From Glebionis coronaria (taxonomy: Eukaryota > Streptophyta > Magnoliopsida > Asterales > Asteraceae): a stretch of 64,000 bases of DNA. Shown piece by piece: positions 34,515-43,696 of the stretch (position 1 is the stretch's first letter; every line of letters starts with the position of its first letter). A program made the position numbers and the translations under genes. Below the pieces are notes generated by a model. That model was not told the origin of the DNA. It searched no databases and saw only the letters and a list, made by a program, of their open reading frames with translations. The stretch covers positions 569,963,469-570,027,468 of the forward strand of contig CM046876.1 of assembly GCA_025667525.1 (NCBI GenBank), in the 5' to 3' direction.

Positions 34515-34528
34515 AAAAAGGGGGAGAT
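34515..34528 (+). other. Copia-2 polypurine tract
   Basis: AAAAAGGGGGAGAT directly before the TGTTAATGCAG start of the 3' LTR is a textbook copia polypurine tract. Confidence 0.88.
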
Positions 34529-34940
34529 TGTTAATGCAGTGATGCCTAAAAACGTTACTTGCATTTTTCGGTCTCGCTTTGTTTTGATTACGACAATATG
34601 TAAAAACAAGCATTTACGAAAACAATGAAAAACGAATTCTTGAGTTCAAGTATTTTTCATTTCAACCATTATCACTTAAGGTATGAACTAACAAGTAATT
34701 ATACTAATTAGGTAATCAAGGATTTAATCTTTTCTTAAAACTCACTTTTTATTAAGTGTGACAAAGTTTTATTATTAAACTTTCTTTTTAAGAAAATGTT
34801 TTAGTAAATTAATTATTTGAAAGTTTGAAATTTGAAAACGGCATATTCTATCTTGGTTTGGAATATCCTTTCAGGATATTTTAATCCCAAGATTCGAACC
34901 AACCCACTAAAAGACAAAAGGGAGCGAACTCTACGCCGAC

Positions 34941-35008
34941 GGTTCCTTAGCGCCTATGGCGGTTCCTTATCGATAAGGAACCGCGGGCTCCAATAAGGAA
35001 CCGCGGGC
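34941..35008. promoter_or_regulatory. GGTTCCTTA/TAAGGAACCG motif cluster in the copia-2 LTR promoter
   Basis: Four motif halves lie within 68 bp and end 25 bp before the TATA box. They are GGTTCCTTAG at 34941, the two arms of a perfect 26-bp palindrome at 34959-34984 centred on ATCGAT, and AATAAGGAACCGCGGG at 34992. This is likely a binding site of dimeric proteins. Confidence 0.6.
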
Positions 35009-36545
35009 AGATATAGCCGTTGGACATTTGTCTTATAAATAGTGAACCATTCTCAGACTTTCAATCCACCTCTTTTGCACATACATTTCCAGATTCTTTC
35101 ATACTTCTTAAATCACTCAAATCCTTGATCATTTGTTTGATTACTACTCGTTTAGAAGTGAGTCTTTCTCCTCCCATCTTTTCCTCTCAAAGTGCAAAGA
35201 GAAGAACACTATCATTCTTGAAGCGTTGTGTCTACCTCAAAGATCCATTGAAGATCCAAACTTATTTATTCATTTTTGTGTCATTGTTGTGAAGATCCCA
35301 GTAGTTGTGTCTATTTGGAAGTTGTGTTTGTATTAGGGTTAATACTTAGTCCTCAAAGTATATTGGTGTAGATTGGTCCTAGCTAAGATTCTCGACTTTT
35401 AGCTTAGAGTCGGAAATTGGTTAAGTGACGTTGTGTATGGTTTCTCCACCTTAAGGAGCCTGTTGATTAGTGAACTCTCGAGTAAGGAGTACTCGAGGAA
35501 TGGAGTAGGAACGAGGAGTGAGCTTTGATAGTGTGAAAACACCTATCCTTTTACCACTTAACTATAATAATAACCAAGCCAAAACATGTATTTTATGTCG
35601 TAAATGTCGGAATTATGCGTGGTTTGTGTTTTCGTTGTGATTTAGGACCAAAATGTGAAAAGGGAAGAAAACACGGGCTTTCACGGGCTTTTATCGAAGA
35701 AAATGAGAAAAGACAAAGTCAAAAGATCAAGAGTGGAAAAAGAACGGAAGTCCAAGGCCTATTCAAAAGATTTAGCGAAGAAAATGTCTGAAGACGGAAG
35801 TTTAATGAAGTCGAAGAAATCAAGTCTAATAAATGAAGAAAATGATAAGACGAGTTAAATTTATATCGACAAATCCCAAGACGACGTCGAGAAAGACAAA
35901 GAATTTAAATCGAGTCGAGACAAGAAGAAAGAATGAAGAAAGCATCAACATTTTACTCCTCCTTTAAATACCCTCCTATATGTCATTAGGAGGGTGTTAG
36001 TTAGTTAGTTAGATAGTTTTAATTAATAGTTTTTAGGAGTAGCTTAAAATACTTTCTCTCTCTAGCTTTTCTTAATGTTTTTCAAGCTTTTTCATTAATC
36101 TTGTAATCTGAATCTTTAATCATCTTAATCAAGCTTTTCAATTAATCATTCTCATTCTTCTTTTCTTTATTATTAATCTTGTTTTGATTTAGATGATCAT
36201 GTAGTTGCTTAATCTTAATGCTTGTTGATTTTATTGATGCGTTTGATTGATTGTGTTTATGGGTTTTTATGTGTTTGATTTTGATAGCTTATTGTTTTTG
36301 GTGCTTATTGTTTGATTTTGCTTATTTTTAATTAAGTGTTTTAATTAGTTTATTTTATAAACAGTTGATTTTTAATTATAGATTAATTAGTGTTTTTCAA
36401 GTTTTTGATTTGTGGTTTGATTAGTTTTTCTATAAGTTTGTTTAGATTAAGTTTTAGTTATTTGCTTATTGATTTGTGCTTAATCGTAGCTTATTTTCTG
36501 CTTTTCAGTTATTCCTGTTAACTGTTTATCTGTTTTTCTAAATCT

Positions 36546-36945
36546 TCGCAAAAGGGTTTATTATTCCGAAGTTTCCATTTCTCTGAAATTAGTTTATCCG
36601 AAGATTACCTTTTATTTTGAATTAGCATTTCTCTGAATTTATCCCATTTATCCGAAAATTTAGCTTTTCTCTGAATTTAGTCATTATTCCGAAATTATTA
36701 GTGTTTTTTCGAAGATCTTCTTTTTCTGAAAATCTTCATTATTCCGAAATTATTTTCATTTATCCGAAGATGTCATTTCTCTGAAAAAAAATTATTCCGA
36801 AAAAATATAGGTGTTCCGAAGATTTAGTCGTTTATCCGAAGAAATTTTTTTATTCCAAAGATACCCAATTTCTGAAAAAGGGCAAACATTCCGAAGAAAC
36901 CGATATAAAACATTCCGAAGAATATAACGTATTCCGAAGAATGAC
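36546..36945. repeat. TTCCGAAG / TCTCTGAA motif cluster
   Basis: About 14 copies of TWTYCCGAAR and six of TTTCTCTGAA alternate over 400 bp, with spacing from 15 to 45 bp and otherwise unrelated AT-rich filler. The cluster is non-coding and lies in the probable insert within the copia-2 3' LTR. Confidence 0.75.
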
Positions 36946-37814
36946 ATGCCAACTTGCCTACCTGCTTATGCTTTTCCCGCCAAAAGGAGCTACTTGCCTG
37001 CGTGCTTGAGCTGCCTGCTCGGTTGCTTGTTTTTTTATTTAATATTGTTCCGTAATCGTTTAGTTTAATCTGAAAGATGTTCTGATTTTTATTCTGAAAG
37101 TCACGTATTTTTAGTTGAATTTTTCATCAATTTTTAGTATTAGTATTTTTTTCCTAAAGTTTAAGTTTTATCTTTTATTTAGTGCTTGCTTTACCTTTTA
37201 CCTCGTTTAGTTTTAAAGTAGCCACTTAGTTTTAGTTCCTCCTTTTTCATTAGGTAAACTTTATTTTCAAGTCGAAAGTATTTTTCTTTTAGTTTTATTT
37301 TTATTAATTGTTTCGTTTTAAATTTCGTTTTATTATTTGTTTCGCTCCTTTATTATTAGTTATTTATTTTTGGCTTATTTTTATTACGTTTCGCTTTTAC
37401 CTTTCTAGTAGAAATAGATAAACAAAACCTTCTTTTTGTTAACCAAAAACGACTGAGTCACACTTTCAACTGGTAATCAATTCGAATTGAATCGAAAAAG
37501 AACCTAATAAAAATCAGTTATCAATCTTCGTTTCCGAACCACTATAAATCTTTGGTGTTTGGTTTGATCTTTCCTTCCCTTATCTCTTTACATTCATTAT
37601 TCTTTATACTTGTGATTATTAGTTTAGCTGCATTATACATTCATTATTCTTTATACTTGTGATTATTAGTTAGTTGCACTATACCTTGTTCATATTGTGT
37701 ATAAGAAGGTTTCACATAAATACTCAAGCTTAAGTTTTTGAAAAAGGATTTTTTAAAACCAAACTTTAACAAGCAAATTTAAGAAACTATTTACCCCCCC
37801 TTCTAGTTTCTACA

Positions 37815-37914
37815 CTACTAATCGAGTGTAGCACCATTAAACTTGGGAGGCTACCAGGGTATAATAATACCATTATTTCCGTGCACGACACGCAAATATC
37901 TTTGGATATATTCT
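37815..37914. other. Flank between copia-2 and the hairpin minisatellite
   Basis: About 100 bp beginning CTACTAATCG. No gene. It may belong to the same Tat-like repeat as 38890-40130. Confidence 0.4.
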
Positions 37915-38885
37915 TTTATCGCGGAAGTATCTCTTCCGTTGGCTTATTCTTGTGCCGCAGAAGTATCTCTTTCGTTGGCTTATTCGTACGCCACGTAAGT
38001 ATCTCTTCCATTGGCTTATTCTTGCGCCGCGGAAGTATCTCTTCCGTTGGCTTATTCGTACGCCACAAAAGTATCTCTTTCGTTGGCTTATTCATGCGCT
38101 GCGTAAGTATTCTTTCCGTTGGTTTATTCTTACGCCGCAGAAGTATCTCTTCTGTTGGCTTATTATTTTGTCGCGAAAGTACGTCTTTCGCTGTCTTATT
38201 TCTTTGTCGCGGAAGTACGTCTTCCGCTCTCTTATTTCTTTGTCGCGGAAGTACGTCTTCCGCTGTGTTATTTCTTTGTCACGGAAGTACGCCTTCCGCA
38301 CGCTTATTCCTTTGCCACGAAAGTATTTCTTCCATTGGCTTGTTTTCTCGCCGCGGAATTACGCCTTCCACGCGCTTATTCCTTTGCCACGGAAGTATCT
38401 CTTCCGTAGGCTTGTTTCTTCATCGCGGAAGTACGCCTTCCGCGCATTCATTACTTTGCCATTGAAGTATCTCTTACGTTGGCTTATACCTTTGACTATC
38501 TCTTTCATTGGCCTATTCCTTTTTCCGCAGAAAGTACTCCTTCCACGGTCTCATTATCTTTGACGCGAAAGTACTCCTTCCACGGTCTCATTGTCTAAGC
38601 CATGGAAGAACTCCTTCCACTGCCTCATTATCTTTGCCATGGAAGTACTTCTTCTACTAGCTCATTATCTTCGCCGCGGAAGTACTCCTTCCGCTGGTTT
38701 CATTCTCTTTGTCGCGGAAGTACGCCTTTCGCTGTTTCATTCTCTTCGCCGCGGAAGTACGCCCTACGCTGTCTTATTATCTTGACCACGGAGGTACGCC
38801 TTCCGCTGGCTCATTATCTTCGTCGCGGAAGTATCCTTCCCCTGACCCATATCTTTGCTGAAGAAGTACGCCTTCCGCAGTAAAT
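37915..38885. repeat. 36-bp minisatellite; each unit a GCGGAAG...CTTCCGC hairpin
   Basis: About 27 tandem units are present. Successive GAAGTA words in the left part are at 37924, 37960, 37996 and 38032, exactly 36 bp apart. Consensus parts are GCGGAAGTAYSTCTTCCG, then a CTGGCTTATT-like arm and a TTTGTCGC end. GCGGAAG and CTTCCGC are inverted, with a 5-bp loop, so each unit can fold as a 7-bp stem. Units in the right third diverge and change length slightly. Because 36 is a multiple of three, several frames are open for 60-200 codons, but these are artefacts of the repeat. Confidence 0.93.
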
Positions 38886-40130
38886 TACTTTCCCGACCAT
38901 GAAAGTGATCTTTCCAAATTTTACATTATTTGAACTTAATTATACGGAGCTTGATCAACTACGTTTAGTTTAGAAAAAACTGCAAAAAAATTTGGAAGTC
39001 ATTGTCGAATGTCGAGGCCGCAAGACAGATGTAATATCCGCATCACCTTATCACATAAGTACATTCTGTTGACCTTAAGACAAATGCAATATTCGCACTA
39101 TGTTGCATCATCAGTGTGTACAATAAGTATGCCTTCAAAGTGTTCACGATGCAACATACAGGTTCTACCACCATTGACCACTTCACCTTCATAAAACCTT
39201 CTTATCATCCTCACGTTAGAGATGAATAAGAATAAAACCTTGTCAATGCTAGTGTTACCCCGACTGTAGAAAACATATTCTTTTTTAAGGGGTCTTTATT
39301 GTCCCGTAACGGGAAACCAAGCATTCGAACACAATCACCCGTCGTACGTACGTGGGTTCCCTATTTCTTTCGACGTGGATACGTTTACAGGTAACGGATA
39401 TGGTGTAAAGTCTAGTAACCTTGGTGACAACCTCGCATACTAGACTAGGGGGATATGATGACGTATAGTGGCCATGTTCACAATTCGCAACCCCAACCCA
39501 TCATCTTTTCGTTAAAAGTAGCCCATTACAAGTGGAGCCATATGTTACGGACGACCCACGAGGATGTCCTAGCAGCAAGCCACACGCGGTTGTTTAGTAA
39601 GCATAATACATGAATGAGTCTAGCATAACACGGTCATGAACCATATCATACTAGAATAGGGGACATGTAGACGTATAGTCGGTAAAGGGCCCGACCCGAC
39701 AGACCCGCGACCCGACAGGCCCGCGATCCAATAGGCCCGTGGCTCATACACCTTACTTATCCTTCAAAAAACCCAAACACTATATAAGCAAGGGTAGGGG
39801 TCTCATTTTACATCAGGTTATCTCTCATATTTACACCTCTCTTATACTATATCGACCCGATACCGACTTGACCGTCAGAGGTGGACCCCGGGACTCCGGC
39901 CTCGGGTCCACTCCTAACTAGTTTTCCTTTATTTGCTGCATCACTTAGGACCCGAGAAGACGACGAGCAACTCAGGAGAGTCGTCGAGACCGGACTAGCC
40001 AAACTAGGCTTCAACAATCCGTTACATATACACTTTATATATACACATGTACTCGTGATACATAGAAAATCCAATCTCGTATCCTTATTTTTTTTTCATG
40101 AAGGCCCACATTCTTTCTAGTAACATATCT
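38886..40130 (+). mobile_element. Fragment resembling a Tat/Retand-type gypsy LTR
   Basis: Non-coding. At 39687-39743 there are repeated GACCCGCGACCCGACAGG-like words. A TATA box (TATATAAG, 39781) is followed by a leader and a GACTTGACCGTCAGAGG motif with GACTCCGGCCTCGGGTCC, of the kind I recall near the R-U5 of Tat-type LTRs. A candidate LTR end is GTTACA at 40026. I did not find the other end or a target duplication, so the limits are uncertain and the minisatellite may be part of the same LTR. Two similar segments containing AAGACARATGYAATATYCGCA lie near 39022 and 39077. Confidence 0.4.
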
Positions 40131-42065
40131 TGCTACATAAATAATTTGAATAGCTCATATAAGTAATCATAAAGTTTATAGGATTTCAAAAGGTAACATA
40201 CTAGTTCGTATAGTATACATACATAAATAGTTTATTTTTAAAAAGGCAATCGATTATCATATGGTAAGCGTCTATATAATCCTCGCACAACATATAAAAT
40301 TTGGAATTTCTTTGTCAAATATGTTCCATTTTTTCGAACAATGCCTATTTATAATTACAGCACAGGGCCATCAAAATCAACAGGACGACTCTGAACCCAA
40401 GCTAGTAGAGAAAGTCGAATATCAAGGCGGCTTAATGTAATATCAAAGATCAAATTGATCAAACTAAAGTGAAAGTAATTTATTTATTACCTCGCCCACT
40501 ACAATAAATATACACTTACCTCACCAACTACAATAAATGTACACTGCTTACTTCTCACACTTTGAATCACCAACAAAAACGCATCAAAATTCTGTAGTTC
40601 TCTATTCACAATGGGGTTGTTTTTAAATGACTTTTTATTATTTGAAAAATCTATAAATATGGTTTTATACATTGGAGCAAACAATTTATAAATGAATATT
40701 TTATAAAGACTTGTTAATTCTTTGACAAAAAATACAAAGCTATTGTCAATAGATGAGGTATTATGAAGTTAAATAATTAATAAAATTATCATACATTACA
40801 TGCATCAAATTTTTAAAAACCTTGTAGCATTGTAAATGCTCTCTTAGTGTACTTTGCTCTTTTATGATACAAGCATGCTTTTTTAGGAGAATGTATCCAC
40901 ATAACTTTACAAAGAGCTTATGATTTTTCTCATTAAAACAAATCCAATAAATACTCAATTAACTCACACATCTACCCCTTTTCTTCCTCAACTACCCACC
41001 ATCTTCAATCTTTATATTTACCACCATCTTCAATCTTCATTTACATATTTAAAGATGTCACACAAACACTAAAACCACCCACTCCAAACACATACAAAAA
41101 CAAACTATGACGAACAACTATGCTCAAACACACATAAACTTGCATTTTGGCAAGCACACATAAACTTGGTTTTTTGTTTTGGGGCGAACTTTGGTGATGG
41201 TTCATCAAGCCCACTTTGGTAATAGTTCACACCATCTAGCGCACTTCGATTACATAAGCACTTGGAGTGCGCGCGCTTAATCACCGTTAGATGTGCATCT
41301 AACGAATGCTTCCTGATCAAAAGTTCATTTTGGTAAAATAATTGTTCGTCGTCCATTTTTGTAATCTAATATGAACAATAGTTCATTTAAATTTTTTCCT
41401 CTAAAACGTTTCATTTGTATCTTGGTAGTATGTTTTTATAACAATGACACAAAATATTAAAAGTTCAAACTATACAGTTTTTTTTGCTAACCAGGTGTTT
41501 AAATGGCAAACAAGACTTGCATATTTGGTTAATTGTAGCAACATTAATATACTTATAAATTTATTTTATTGTAGTGATCACAAAGTAGCGTGATGTTCGT
41601 GCCATTAGTAAAGTTTGTAATTTTTTATAAACATATTGGAAGATTTTGTATCAAAGAGTTTAACAAAAATGGATAGTTTTTTTATCTTACGTATTTATTA
41701 TTCTTTTAAGCATGTATTGTATATAAGTTTTCGTTTGGATTTTTTAAGATAATTTATATAGTAAATAATTTTTCCTTTGAGATTTTCTGTGTTCCAAAAA
41801 AATATTTTAAATTTTTTATTAATTTTTTATTTTTGATAAAATAATAAAAACAACAAATTTGACAAAAAAATCAAAAAAGAATGTGAAAATTGGTGGAGGA
41901 AGTTGATGTAGAAAAACATAAAAGTACAAAAGTATATGTGTCAAATTTGTAAAAAAAACTATAAAAAAGATGAGGTAATTAATAAAACTTTAGTGGTTAA
42001 ACTTTAAATAAAAATAATGATTTAAGTGTAATTTATTATTTATTATTTTTTTTAATAACGTAAAA
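40131..42065. other. AT-rich intergenic DNA without recognised genes
   Basis: No frame here has gene character; the longest, 83 codons on the minus strand at 41105-41356, has no recognisable domain. The one structured site is a near-perfect 20-bp palindrome at 41285-41304 (CGTTAGATG, TG, CATCTAACG). Confidence 0.6.
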
Positions 42066-42334
42066 AATAAACAAGGGTTAAGTCCATATATTACCAATGT
42101 ACTCTCTATCTTTTACATATATAGGTAACAAAATCAGTATATTACTGATATGATCATTAAAACCGGCTAACTTTTTAGAATATAGGTAAGATTACCTGCT
42201 GATTTTACACCTAGATAAATAATTACTTTTAATATTCCATGTGGACATTTTTTTCTTTTGACAGATTTCCACATTGTCTCCATTTATTTATTTTTGAAAT
42301 CACTAAAGCAAACTCACTAGTCACTACTACTGCA

Positions 42335-42530
42335 AATCAAGAACACCAAAAAATCAAGAAGACAAGAACATCTTAAAACTAAAATACACTATACATCTAG
42401 AACACCTGCCAGAAATCAAGAACACCATAAATTAAGAACATCATAAACATCAAAACACTTGCTACAGATCAAGAACATTATACAAATCAAGAATATCATA
42501 ACAATCAAGAACACTACAAATCCAGAACCA
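42335..42530. repeat. AATCAAGAACAYC repeat cluster inside the MULE
   Basis: About ten copies of ATCAAGAACA or close variants (AATTAAGAACATC, AATCCAGAACCACC) occur in 195 bp with 10-25 bp spacing. Non-coding. Confidence 0.7.
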
Positions 42531-42679
42531 CCATATTCATTCAATCAAATCCCAATCAAATCAAACTATACAACACCTTTCTACTCGCAATGATTATTTC
42601 CTCTTTTACGAATTACAACAAACATACACCTTCCATTACAAAGTAATCCTACTCAAAGCCGTTGTACTTTCTACATGCA

Positions 42680-42799
42680 TTAACTTGAACTCGTCACTCC
42701 CAACAGCACGTCATCCAGATCTTTGTCCGCTAGTGGTTGAGTTTTTGGTGGAGGTGGGTTACGGTTTACTGGTGGTTGAGGTGATGTTGTTGGAGCGTG
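42680..42799 (-). pseudogene. Possible captured gene fragment in the MULE (Pro-rich C-terminus)
   Basis: On the minus strand, 39 codons are open from a preceding stop to a stop at 42682-42680. The peptide is Pro-rich (APTTSPQPPVNRNPPPPKTQ) and then acidic (DKDLDDVLLG), ending in Ser. The composition is unlike the AT-rich surroundings, as expected of a Pack-MULE exon. I do not recognise the parent gene, and the reading is too short to be certain. Confidence 0.35.
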
Positions 42800-43288
42800 T
42801 TAACAAAATAAAGAAACTCATATAAGAGCAATATTTGTCAAATAGTTTTTATAATTAGTCGCTATATTGTTAAAGTTATTGGTGAAAAGAGATGAGTTTT
42901 AAATGAAGAAGATGAGTTTTAGATGAAGAAGATGAGATTTAGGTGAGAAAAAAAAATACAGTATAAAAGTAGGTGAAGTATATGAGATAGAGAAGGTCTG
43001 TTTGGAATTGGTATAAGTTAAGTCACATTAGGTGGTATATCTACGTATGTAGAATAAAATTAAAAAAATGACGTGTCAGTCATTTTGTGTTGTAACTGAC
43101 ACCTAACCGGTAATCTTACCTATATTTTAAAAAATAAAACAGTTTGAATGACTATATTAGTAATATGTTGATTTGGTTACCTAGATGTGTAAAAGGTGGA
43201 AAGTATGTTACTAATATATGAACTTAACCCAATAAACAAATACCCCTTACATTTTATACTCTCTATATTTTATATCTTATACATATAA

Positions 43289-43693
43289 GGGTCTGTTTGG
43301 TTTGAAGTTGGGTTTTACTTTAGGTGTAGGATTTATAATTGGTTGGTTTAGGGATGAGAGATGGCTTTTTAAAAATGGTGTTTGGTTATACAGAAGTTTG
43401 AAAGATATTTCAATATTATATATAATTATAAGAGACATCAACTTTTATTTGAAAAATAAATTAATAGAATAAATGGTTGAAAATGAATTTCAGTGGTGAT
43501 GAATATGGTCAACGCTATTTTTAAATAAAAGCCAACAGTGATGTCAGAATCTCCCACCACTACCCACACTTTTGTGAAATGACGATTTCAAGGGTATTTT
43601 ACACTGTTTAAAAAACCACTCATGTTAAACAAACAATACTTTTTTACTTTTAGTCCAAACCCAAAGAGCAAACAACCCTAACCAAACGGACCC
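43289..43693. mobile_element. Tourist-like MITE (PIF/Harbinger)
   Basis: A 405-bp element begins GGGTCTGTTTGGTT and ends AACCAAACGGACCC. It is flanked by TAA on both sides (43286-43288 and 43694-43696), the 3-bp target duplication of this superfamily. Terminal inverted repeats are 14 bp with one mismatch. Non-coding. Confidence 0.88.
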
Positions 43694-43696
43694 TAA

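Larger units (their letters stand above)
18018..37814 (+). mobile_element. Copia-2: Ty1/copia retrotransposon interrupted by gypsy-A and gypsy-B
   Basis: Only the last 99 bp of its 5' LTR lie in the window (18018-18116), because gypsy-A inserted into that LTR. Then come the primer-binding site, gag, gypsy-B (19256-29994), pol, a 90-codon ORF, a polypurine tract and the 3' LTR (34529-37814). Coding parts carry many stops and frameshifts, mostly TGA or TAG where Trp, Arg or Gln would be expected. That fits decay by deamination of methylated cytosine. It is the oldest element of the nest by insertion order. The left end and the target duplication cannot be seen. Confidence 0.85.
34529..37814 (+). 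repeat. Copia-2 3' LTR, probably with a nested insert
   Basis: It starts TGTTAATGCAG and ends TAGTTTCTACA, the same end as at 18116. The U3 has GGTTCCTTA words, a 26-bp perfect palindrome (34959-34984) and a TATA box (TATAAAT, 35034-35040). At 3.3 kb it is too long for a copia LTR. The stretch from about 35580 to 37700 looks foreign: it has its own promoter-like TTTAAATACCCTCC (35963) and a TTCCGAAG cluster, and may be a solo LTR of a gypsy element. I could not find its exact ends or target duplication. A roughly 49-bp tandem duplication lies at 37590-37680. Confidence 0.7.
42075..43230. mobile_element. Non-autonomous Mutator-like (MULE) transposon
   Basis: The termini are inverted repeats of about 125 bp, starting GGGTTAAGTYCATATATTA at the left and ending with its complement, AACTTAACCC, at 43230. 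The copies are roughly 80 percent alike by eye. A perfect 9-bp target duplication, AATAAACAA, flanks it (42066-42074 and 43231-43239). Long terminal inverted repeats plus a 9-bp duplication are diagnostic of the Mutator superfamily. There is no transposase. The interior holds AATCAAGAACA repeats (42335-42530), a possible captured exon (42680-42799) and a GATGAGTTTTA repeat (42889-42935). Confidence 0.92.

Noticed and set aside
37881..38883. Reading frames of up to 203 codons on both strands over the 36-bp repeat
   Set aside because: The unit is a multiple of three, so any frame without a stop in one unit stays open. The peptides are plain repeats with no domain and no start context.
41105..41356. 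83-codon minus-strand frame as a host gene
   Set aside because: No recognisable domain and no promoter or intron context. It overlaps a palindrome in AT-rich repeat-like DNA.
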